Shown piece after piece: positions 25,435 through 33,254 of a stretch of DNA of 49,266 nt (its first letter is position 1; the number at the start of each line of letters is the position of its first letter). Both the position numbers and the translations under genes were made by a program. Source of the DNA: Lactiplantibacillus pentosus (GTDB lineage: Bacteria > Bacillota > Bacilli > Lactobacillales > Lactobacillaceae); NCBI RefSeq assembly GCF_003641185.1, contig NZ_CP032758.1, positions 1-49,266 of the forward strand. The letters are read 5' to 3'. The notes beneath the pieces are model-generated. The model was not told where the DNA came from. It did no database searches and worked only from the letters and a program-made list of their open reading frames with translations.

Positions 25435-26016
25435 ATGTAACAAGTTGTCTTACCCATTAAAGATTCAAACGTACTTAAAGAGGTTCAAGATACGTTACTC
25501 AATAACTTTAAAGCTGGCCGGCGTAACTATACGATTTTTCAAGTTGGCAAAGCGACACTGCTGCGAGTGAGTGACGTTATGAGGTTAAAACAGACCGATA
25601 TTTTTAATCCAGACGGTTCTATTAACCAAAACGTGTTCATTCACGATCGAAAAACGGGTAAACCTAATACCTTGTACCAGTTCAAACAGAGATCTTATCG
25701 TACCGTCAATGGCTGCTTGATCATAAGCTAGATTCTGAATGGCTTTTTTTCTTCCATTCAGCACCCCGAGCGACATATCACGGAAAAACAGTTCTACAAA
25801 ATCATGAGCAAGGTTGGCGATCTGTTAGGAATTGATTATCTAGGTCCCCATACCATGAGCAAAACCGGGGCTTCTCGCGTCTACACGCAATCTAATTACA
25901 ATATTGGCCTAGTCATGCACTTATTAAATCATTCTAGTGAAGCGATGACTTTAGCTTATTTAGGCTGAGACCAGGCTAGTACTGAAACGATGCTGGATCA
26001 CATTGATTTTGGGTAG
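25435..26016 (+). pseudogene. Dead copy of the small tyrosine recombinase
   Basis: Nearly the same gene as 12901-13488, but codon 2 (CAA there) is TAA here. A small deletion removes codons after PNTLY and shifts the frame, and a TGA replaces a codon in the AYLG region. The HxxR motif has become HTMSK, so the catalytic Arg is lost. AAAGGAG still precedes the ATG. The gene lies divergent to yefM-yoeB, the same geometry as the intact gene and the Phd/YafQ pair. Confidence 0.8.
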
Positions 26017-26028
26017 GAGGCTGGCTTT

Positions 26029-26088
26029 ATGGATTTAGATTTTGAAACCAACAAGCATGATCTTTTTGATGATTGGCATCAAAACTAA
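26029..26088 (+). CDS. 19-residue ORF after the dead recombinase
   Basis: GGAGG eight bases upstream of ATG; encodes MDLDFETNKHDLFDDWHQN. Probably the start of a truncated gene that followed the recombinase. No function can be assigned. Confidence 0.25.
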   Translation: MDLDFETNKHDLFDDWHQN

Positions 26089-26482
26089 ACAAGCCTTTAC
26101 GCACAAGTTACAGCAACAAGCTCAAATTAAAAAAACACAATTGATTCTTATTTGTTGTTTTAATTTGAAAATTTAAATATTAATAGCTAAATAGTGAAGG
26201 CCTATGTATAATTGCTGAACTAGTTTTGCAATGTTTACTTGTATGTAATTCAATTTAAAGTTTAAGTGTGTTATTATTAATGCGGTTTATTGAGACTGTT
26301 TAATTTAGTTATGCGTTTTTTGCATGATTTTAAATACTTTCGTGCGAAAGATAGGCCCAATTTAAGGGATATCAGAGATTATTAGTAGTTGCTGTTCTAA
26401 TTTAAATGGTTGGATAACCTTGATAAGCTGGGGTTTTAATGACAACATTTTTATTTAAAAATAGTGTGAAAGGTGGGTTTTT
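26089..26482. other. AT-rich leader of the adhesin gene
   Basis: About 390 bases, very AT-rich, with no coding frame. Only loose promoter-like sequences can be seen. A small inverted repeat (CTTTCGTGCGAAAG) lies near 26338-26351. Confidence 0.35.
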
Positions 26483-29452
26483 ATGTTAAGGAATAATTAC
26501 TTTGGAGAGGCTAAAACGCATTATAAATTATATAAATGCGGTAAGAATTGGGCTGTTATGGGGATTTCAGTATTTTCGCTGGGATTAGGGATGCTAGTTA
26601 CAAGTCGGCCAGTGTCAGCTGATGTGGCAGCTACTAGTACCTCAAGTAGTGCAGTAAGGGCTGAAACGACCAGTGCAAGTAGTAGCAGTGCAACGAAGGC
26701 CGATTCAACCAGTGCAAGTAGCAGTAGTGCAGTAAAGGCTGAAACGACCAGTGCTAAAACACGCCAAACTGTAACTAAGATATCTTACAACACATTATTG
26801 CAACAATTACGTACAAGTAAGGCTTTGGCGACTGATAAAGAAGCTCTAACACATGTTACTAAGGATAATTTTCTTGCTTACTTTTCATTAAACGGATCAG
26901 CCACTTATGATCAAAATGCTGGTATTGTGACTATTACACCAGATGAATATAATAAAGTTGGAAATTTCTCTCTCAAGAGTAAAATTGATATGAATACTAG
27001 TTTTACTTTAACTGGTAAGGTTAATTTAGGATCCAATCCTAATGGAGCTGACGGTATTGGCTTTGCTTTTCATAACGGTAATACCACAGATATTGGTAAT
27101 GCTGGTGGCAACTTGGGTATTGGTGGCTTGCAAAATGCTCTGGGATTTAAGCTTGATACATGGTCAAATGGTTATCAAGCTCCACAGTCTGATAAAGATG
27201 GTAGCCAAATCGATTCAACTAACTCTAATGATTTTGGTTGGAATGGGGATTCTATGAATGCTCCATATGGCACATTTGTTGATACTGAAAATGAAGAAGT
27301 TGCTACTAAGGATGGAATAAAAGTTCAAAGATGGTGGGCTAAAGATGTTGATGGAACTTCCTAAGCGTTAAGTAAGTCTGACGTAAACGGCCAATTTCAT
27401 GATTTTACAGTTGATTATGATGGAGATACAAGAACATTAACAATCAAGTATACCCAAATAAGCGGTAAGATATTAACTTGGACTACGACTGTCTCGAATT
27501 CTAATCAAGCAATGGCAATGATTGTCAGTGCATCAACTGGTGGTGCTAAGAATTTACAGCAATTTGAAATAATGAGTTTTGATTTTAAGCAAGCAGCGAC
27601 AGTTAATGTTAAGTATGTTGATACAAAAGGTAATCAAATTGCTCAAGGTGAGGTTACTTATCCAAATGGCGCTAATGTTAATGGTACTTATACTACAGGA
27701 CAATTAGAAATTCCCAATTATAAGTTTGTAAGAATGGATGATGGTACTGCCACTGGAGCAAAAAGTTTGCCAGCGACGGGTACTCTAACAAAAGCTGGAG
27801 ATAATGGGACGGTTATTTATGTCTATGCACCAGCGTACACACAAACAAGCAAAACAATTAGTGAAACCATTAAGTATATTGATCAAGATGGTAAAGAAGT
27901 AGCAATAGGATATACGGCAGATCCAATTACATTTGTGACAGTAACTAATCCAGTTGATAACACAACAACAACGTATTACTCAACTAAAGCAAAGACTGCA
28001 ACGCTGGATGATAATGGTGTGCCAACAGAAGCTGGATGGACAAAAGCAGACAGTACCGATTTCGCAGAAGTAGTTAATCCAGAAGTTGATGGCTATAAGG
28101 TAATCAGTAATGATGCCCCAAATTCTGATTTGACAAGCGTTGCAGTTCAAACTGTCTACACTAATTCTAGTGATCTTGACTTCACGGTGGTTTATGCTAA
28201 GAATGCGCCAACTATTACAACCGAAAGCAAGACGATTAATGAAACTATCCATTACGTCTACAAAGATGGTACGACAGCTCATGATGATTATGTGGCCAAG
28301 CCGGTTGAATTTACGCGTGAAGTCTCAACTGATGCGGTGACAGGTGAAAAGACCTATGGGTCTTGGTCAGCAGATCAAAGCTTTGCGGCAGTAACTAGCC
28401 CAGCTATTAAGGGTTACACGCCAGACCAGGCTGAAATTGGGTCACAAACTGTGAGTGGTGACTCCAGTGATCTTGATTTCACGGTGGTTTATGCTAAGAA
28501 TGCGCCAACTATTACAACTGAAAGCAAGACGATTAATGAAACTATCCATTACGTCTACAAAGATGGTACGACAGCTCATGATGATTATGTGGCCAAGCCG
28601 GTTGAATTTACGCGTGAAGTCTCAACTGATGCGGTGACAGGTGAAAAGACCTATGGGTCTTGGTCAGCAGATCAAAGCTTTGCGGCAGTAACTAGCCCAG
28701 CTATTAAGGGTTACACGCCAGACCAGGCTGAAATTGGGTCACAAACTGTGAGTGGTGACTCCAGTGATCTTGATTTCACGGTGGTTTATGCTAAGAATGC
28801 GCCAACTATTACAACTGAAAGCAAGACGATTAATGAAACTATCCATTACGTCTACAAAGATGGTACGACAGCTCATGATGATTATGTGGCCAAGCCGGTT
28901 GAATTTACGCGTGAAGTCTCAACTGATGCGGTGACAGGTGAAAAGACCTATGGGTCTTGGTCAGCAGATCAAAGCTTTGCGGCAGTAACTAGCCCAGCTA
29001 TTAAGGGTTACACGCCAGACCAGGCTGAAATTGGGTCACAAACTGTGAGTGGTGACGCTAGTGATCTTGACTTCACGGTGGTTTATACCAAGGATGCGCC
29101 AACAAAACCAGTTAATCCAAGTCAACCAACGACGCCAGCAAAACCAGTTAACCCAAGTCAACCAACGATGCCAGCAAAACCAGTTAACCCAAGTCAACCA
29201 ACGACGCCAACAAAACCAGTTAACCCAAGTCAACCAACGACGCCAATAAAGCCGATTAACCCAAGCCAATCAACGACGCCTGTTAAGCCGGTTCAGGCTG
29301 GTCAAGCAGCGGCTACTAATTTTGTGGATCAACGGTTGCCTCAAACTGATGAAACTGATCAACAACACATGACGCTGAGTGGCTTATTACTATTAGCCAT
29401 GAGTAGTTTGTTAGGACTCTTCGGAATGACTAAGCGGCAGCGCAAAGAATAG
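26483..29452 (+). pseudogene. LPxTG cell-wall adhesin with MucBP-type repeats, one in-frame stop
   Basis: A 989-codon frame interrupted only by a TAA at codon 294 (27362-27364). Order of domains: KxYKxGKxW-type signal peptide (KLYKCGKNW, then AVMGISVFSLGLGMLV), Ser/Thr-rich linker, L-type bacterial lectin domain (about 95-360; GADGIGFAFHNG), a MucBP-like module, three near-identical 99-residue MucBP-type repeats (KTINETIHYVYKDGTTAHDD start), Pro-rich wall spacer with PVNPSQPTTP repeats, LPQTD sorting signal, membrane helix and KRQRKE tail. Intact relatives bind mucus or host glycans and are anchored by sortase A. As written, only a secreted lectin fragment or a read-through product could be made. 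Three flanking codons on each side fit the domain, so it is a point nonsense change, a sequencing error or recoding. Confidence 0.8.
28168..29058 (+). repeat. Three tandem 297-bp repeats in the adhesin gene
   Basis: Units start at about 28168, 28465 and 28762 and differ by only a few bases (for example CTTGACTTC against CTTGATTTC). A short partial unit follows at 29059-29086. The near identity suggests recent duplication or homogenisation and allows repeat-number changes by recombination. Confidence 0.9.
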
Positions 29453-29463
29453 GATGATATTAT

Positions 29464-29901
29464 ATGCTAAATCAGCAGCAAATTAAGAACCAGTTTGAGA
29501 GCTTAGCAACCCTGCAAGCTATTCAGAAACAGGCATACCAGATGTTAGTGCAAGGGCTGGCCACAACTGGGTTCTCAATGCGTGAGTGGGAAATATTAGT
29601 CTATCTTGAACAACACGGACAAGCTACTGCTAGTGAATTAGCTGATGCGTTCATGGTTACGCGCACACTAATTTCCAGGAATACCTGGCGACTGATTCAA
29701 GATGATTTAATTCAATCACAAGTAAATCAAACTGATCGACGAATTGTGCGGCTGACTTTGACTATTAATGGCCAAGAAAGGGTCCAAAAAAGCGTTCGGC
29801 AAGTGCAAGAAAATTTAAAAACTTTCAACCAAAGTCACGATTTGGAGAAGTTGACTAAACAAGTGGAAACTTTGTCACAACAACTGGCTAAGATAAATTA
29901 A
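29464..29901 (+). CDS. MarR-family transcriptional regulator
   Basis: 145 residues. Winged helix with ATASELADAFMVTRTLISRN, then WRLIQDDLIQS, and the DRR wing (NQTDRRIVRLTLT). It begins 11 bases after the adhesin stop and shares its terminator, so it is probably co-transcribed with the adhesin and may regulate it. A weak GATGATATTAT spacer replaces a strong ribosome binding site. Confidence 0.8.
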   Translation: MLNQQQIKNQFESLATLQAIQKQAYQMLVQGLATTGFSMREWEILVYLEQHGQATASELADAFMVTRTLISRNTWRLIQDDLIQSQVNQTDRRIVRLTLTINGQERVQKSVRQVQENLKTFNQSHDLEKLTKQVETLSQQLAKIN

Positions 29902-29939
29902 AAGTTTTTCAAAGTAAGTAAAGATGCCTTAATGTAAAT

Positions 29940-29985
29940 AAAGATCGGTCCGTTAAAACCCTTGGGTTTGAGCAGGCCGGTCTTT
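29940..29985 (+). terminator. Terminator of the adhesin-marR operon
   Basis: Outer 11-bp stem (AAAGATCGGTC with GGCCGGTCTTT, G-T pairs included) and inner AAACCC/GGGTTT stem, then TTTATT. Confidence 0.75.
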
Positions 29986-30170
29986 TATTGAAGTGAAGCA
30001 AATTTAAACATTAAGATTATTTTAGTCTCGTGACAATAATCATTTTGTATAACCAAGTAATCAATCAGGCACTACAAGTGGCTAAGCGTTCCCCTGTTAA
30101 AAGGGATTAGATAAAAATTTTTCTTGACGTTTTTTATATATAATGAGTAAAGTGTTTAGATAGAACAAGT

Positions 30171-30204
30171 CAGGTCACAACTTAACAGTTGTGGCCTCTT
30201 TTTT
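30171..30204 (+). terminator. Terminator upstream of the resolvase
   Basis: AGGTCACAAC/GTTGTGGCCT around a 6-nt loop followed by CTTTTTT. The resolvase -35 box overlaps its 3' arm. Confidence 0.7.
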
Positions 30205-30251
30205 GATGCTGTATAATTAAAGGTTTAGAACCGTGTCATTACTTAATGACA
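30189..30251 (+). promoter_or_regulatory. Resolvase promoter and palindromic site
   Basis: TTGTGG (30189-30194), 17 bp, TATAAT (30212-30217). The perfect palindrome TGTCATTA-ct-TAATGACA (30234-30251) lies in the leader and is the probable recombinase-binding (res-type/autoregulation) site. Confidence 0.55.
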
Positions 30252-30270
30252 TAAGTAAGGAGATAAAAAG

Positions 30271-30825
30271 ATGAAATATGGCTATGCCCGGGTCAGTACC
30301 ACTGATCAGAAATTAGCAAATCAAATTGAGTTACTAAAATTGGCAGGAGCAGAAAAAATCTTCCAGGAAAAGTTTACTGGCACAACTACTGAACGACCGG
30401 AGTTTCAAAAACTGTTGCGCGTTCTAAAAACAGGAGATACTTTGATTGTCACTAAGTTGGATCGGTTTGCACGGAACACGCGCGAGGCCTTAGCCATTAT
30501 CCAAGAGTTGTTTAAAGAAAATGTAAAAGTCAACATTTTGAATATGGGCTTAATTGATAATACGCCGACTGGCCAATTAGTCTTTACAATATTTAGTGCT
30601 TTTGCGCAGTTTGAACGCGATATGATTGTCACACGCACACAAGAAGGTAAATTGTATGCCAAGCAACATGATCCGTTGTTTCGGGAAGGGCGACCGAAAA
30701 CGTATTCTGATGAACAGATCAGATTTGCTTATGAGTTGCGAAAACAAGGCATGACTTATAAGATGATTGAACGAAAGACGGGGATTAGTAAACGCACGCA
30801 ACAGCGAAGGTTTAAGTCGATTTAA
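30271..30825 (+). CDS. Serine recombinase (resolvase/invertase family)
   Basis: 184 residues. The catalytic Ser is in YARVSTTDQ (Ser9), the conserved Arg pair in [12 protein letters not shown], the long E-helix region in [16 protein letters not shown], and a C-terminal helix-turn-helix ([19 protein letters not shown]). Typical plasmid resolvase used to break multimers or to move with transposons. AAGGAG precedes the ATG and a palindrome lies in the leader. Confidence 0.9.
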   Translation: MKYGYARVSTTDQKLANQIELLKLAGAEKIFQEKFTGTTTERPEFQKLLRVLKTGDTLIVTKLDRFARNTREALAIIQELFKENVKVNILNMGLIDNTPTGQLVFTIFSAFAQFERDMIVTRTQEGKLYAKQHDPLFREGRPKTYSDEQIRFAYELRKQGMTYKMIERKTGISKRTQQRRFKSI

Positions 30826-31403
30826 AAATAGGTGTTTTAAGAATTGAATGTTTAATTAATCACGTACGACGGGGATTGCCGCTTTATTAAACAGTTGTGA
30901 GAGAAATTTATTTAGGGATTTTAAGCACTATTTATACCTGTTGTGCTATTGAGGTTAGTTGTGATAAGGATTAATTTGTACTACAAAAGGCCTACTCAAT
31001 TGTTAGTTGAGCAGGCCTTTTGTGGGTATTTTGATTAGAGCTATTAACCCTATGCTAATTATAAGGCTTAGCTTTCAAATGGACCATACTATTATCCAAA
31101 TTATGATTTGTTAAGGTGGTGTTGTCATAGTTACTGAATTGAATCAATTGGGCAGAAAAAAGAAAAATTTAACTAAGACCATGGACACCATTCAAAATTA
31201 AGGGAACGTCATCCTAAATCTATTGCCAATGGCGGGAATTGTTGATTTTTATTTATGCCAACTCGTGACCACATCTTATCATTGGATGGTATGAATGATG
31301 TTGACAGAAAAACTAGCATTAGAGGCCTCCTTATTATATATAGTAAAGGATACTAAACGAAATAGATTAAATATAGTATATAAAATCATTTTCTAAAGAA
31401 AAT
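30826..31403. other. Region with a terminator and unidentified gene debris
   Basis: A good bidirectional terminator lies at 30984-31022 (CAAAAGGCCT-CTCAA and complement). Around 31250-31290 a short frame (FMPTRDHILSLDGMNDV) looks like the end of a lost gene. No intact gene is seen. Confidence 0.4.
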
Positions 31404-32022
31404 ATGGCCTTTGATCCAACTGGGCATGATTTTCTTCATGCCCAAAGAGTGGCTAAGCTAGCTCAAAAAAATGTATAGAAGATTTTAAAAAAAATGAAAC
31501 TGATATTGGTCTGTATGTTGTGAAAGCAGCTAGCTATTTGCATGACACCATAGACTAAAAAGTCACTGCAGATAGAATAGACTGAGAGGAGTACGAATTA
31601 TACTTAGCCATGAGAATATTACAACTCCGGCTAGAGAAGACATTTTAGATATTATCCAACATATGTCATATGCTGGCAACATTGAACACCATTATCAGCT
31701 TTCTAACGAAGGTAAATGTGTTCAGGACGCTGATAGACTTGATGCACTAGGTGCAATCGGCATAGCACGTGCATTTGCTTACGGCGGGCACGCTGGACAG
31801 GAAATATATGATTCCAAAATATCAGTGAAGAAAATCAAAACACACGATGATTATCGCCATCACAAAAGTACAACCATCAATCACTTTTATGAAAAGCTGC
31901 TGAAATTAGCAAGTTCAATGAATACCAGAACGGGAAAGCAAGAAGCCAGTCGTCGAACAAAGTATATGCGTGATTTCTTATCTGAATTCCAAATGGAAAC
32001 AGGTGTAAAAGATGAAACATAA
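31404..32022 (+). pseudogene. HD-domain phosphohydrolase, frameshifted
   Basis: Pieces of one protein in different frames: MAFDPTGHDFLHAQRVAKLA (first metal His region), a stop and shift, then VVKAASYLHDTID with the HD dyad, another stop, and an open 3' part with VQDADRLDALGAIGIARAF, the conserved second Asp region, through to 32022. The order matches small HD hydrolases such as the YedJ type. At least two lesions make it dead. Confidence 0.7.
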
Positions 32023-32147
32023 TGAGCATCTATTAGATAAATCGTATTTCGAAAAAGTCGCTGCACTTTTTAATAAAGGACAGTCTGATCCCCTGCTAGG
32101 TGAGGCCATGTGAACATGGAATAATCTTCAGGAAGGTTTCACAGTCA

Positions 32148-32237
32148 ATGAGCGTCTTCCAGACACTCTCGTTGATGTTGCTGTTTGGCACGTTTTTAAT
32201 CGCGCTCCTCAGCTATATCGACAAGCACCACAAATAA
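32148..32237 (+). CDS. Small hydrophobic (holin-like) type I toxin
   Basis: 29 residues: MSVFQTLSLMLLFGTF then an IALLSYID helix and the basic tail KHHK. One membrane-spanning helix with a short charged C-terminus and the M-S-V-F/Y...LMLLFG pattern fit the putative holin-like toxin family (Hol_Tox; TxpA/BsrG-like) of Firmicutes. GGAAGG lies 11 bases upstream. It overlaps another frame (32012-32296) that contains a stop. Its 3' untranslated region is covered by a convergent antisense RNA, the txpA/ratA arrangement. Confidence 0.6.
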   Translation: MSVFQTLSLMLLFGTFLIALLSYIDKHHK

Positions 32238-32362
32238 AAAAGCCGCCCTGTGTAACTTTGGTAGAGGTCACAGGACGAGCTAAAATCGTTTATTAAATTT
32301 CTGCCACCGCCTTTGAAGCGGCTTGTCTGATAAGCTCCGTTCACGCAGGGCTTCTTTTTCTT
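32238..32362 (-). ncRNA. Candidate antisense RNA antitoxin
   Basis: Minus-strand extended -10 (TGCTATAAT, box at 32369-32374) drives an RNA of about 125 nt that ends in a hairpin (CCTGTG/CACAGG) followed by TTTTTTAT beside the toxin stop codon. The plus-strand toxin mRNA ends at its own hairpin (AAGCTC/GGGCTT, about 32332-32353) with a T-run. The two RNAs would therefore pair over their 3' halves, as in RatA/txpA. Confidence 0.5.
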
Positions 32363-32707
32363 CCCCGCATTATAGCATGCCTTTAATTATCCTTCGACTA
32401 TTTTAAATTAACTTTCTAATAGTTCTAGGGGACGCACGTTTTTTTGTACTAAAACAAAGGTAAAAACTAGTAGACATAATCAAAATATTTTTTGATCATG
32501 AACCGTACAGTGTGCTCTTCTCAATTGATAACAAGGCCTTTGGTGCAAACTGTGAGCTGGGTCCTGGGAGCTTGCTTCCATTCATTAAAAGTCCCGTTTA
32601 TCGTCTCTTAGTGCAGCTTAAAATACCAACGGTGGGCCCATTTTAGCCACCTCGCATGAATCTTTATATTCAACACAATTTGTAGATCAATCAGATCGTC
32701 CACCAAT
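32363..32707. other. Intergenic region before the nrd operon
   Basis: No convincing gene. Short open stretches (for example around 32500-32640) have no start signal and may be debris. Confidence 0.35.
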
Positions 32708-32760
32708 TTGCACGGGCACCACATATAGTGCTATAATTATCGCCTAACCACTATATATAG
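32708..32760 (+). promoter_or_regulatory. nrd promoter with two NrdR-like boxes
   Basis: TTGCAC (32708-32713), 18 bp, TATAAT (32732-32737). CACATATAGTG (32720-32730) and ACCACTATATATAG (32747-32760) resemble the NrdR box (ACACWATATATAG-like). Their centres are about 30 bp (three turns) apart and bracket the -10, which is the classic arrangement for repression of ribonucleotide reductase operons by NrdR, probably from the chromosome. Confidence 0.7.
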
Positions 32761-32789
32761 AAAAAGGGCGATGATTAGTTACGGAAACC

Positions 32790-33248
32790 ATAAATATTCT
32801 CTACATCAGTTTGAGCGGCAACACGAAATATTTTATTAGCAGACTGACAACATACTTTGAGAAAGAACGTCATGTTCGGGTTAGTTCAATTAATGTTAAA
32901 GAACACCCTGAATTCACCACTCTTGACCAGCCGTTTGTTACCTTCCTACCAGCCTTTCTTAAAGGTGGTAATGGGGTTAATGACGGTTATACTGAAATAT
33001 TAACCACTATTTTGGGAGATTACCTCGCGTACGAAGGCAATTACCAGCATTGCTACGGTATTATCGGTAGCGGTAATCGTAATTTTAATAAGCAGTTTGC
33101 ACTCACGGCTAAACAATATGCTAAACGCTTCGATTTTCCTTACATTACCGATTTTGAGCTACGTGGCACCGCACACGACATTCCTCGCATTGCCGATGCC
33201 ATCTTAACCTATCGCAATCAATTTTGTTTTCAAACAACGAAGGAGTAA
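32790..33248 (+). CDS. nrdI: NrdI flavodoxin-like protein
   Basis: 152 residues counted from an ATA at 32790. NrdI is the flavoprotein that supplies oxidant for assembling the Mn(III)2-tyrosyl radical in NrdF. The flavin-binding loop SLSGNTK, PAFLKGGNGVNDGYTEI and YGIIGSGNRNFNKQF are classic. The first beta strand (INILYIS) precedes the first available TTG (32811), so the true start must lie upstream, but no ATG/GTG/TTG is in frame after the TGA at about 32772. Either an ATA start is used or the start codon has mutated. First gene of the operon, six bases before nrdE. Confidence 0.75.
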   Translation: MNILYISLSGNTKYFISRLTTYFEKERHVRVSSINVKEHPEFTTLDQPFVTFLPAFLKGGNGVNDGYTEILTTILGDYLAYEGNYQHCYGIIGSGNRNFNKQFALTAKQYAKRFDFPYITDFELRGTAHDIPRIADAILTYRNQFCFQTTKE

Positions 33249-33254
33249 TCCCTA

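Noticed and set aside
29036..29269. Minus-strand frame rich in Trp and Arg opposite the adhesin wall spacer
   Set aside because: It is the antisense reading of the Pro-rich PVNPSQPTTP repeats.
32012..32296. Alternative gene overlapping the small toxin (MKHNEHLLDKSYFEKVAALF start)
   Set aside because: It has an internal TGA at 32111 and no clear binding site of its own; the toxin frame with its antisense RNA explains the region better, though the first 33 codons may be a gene remnant.
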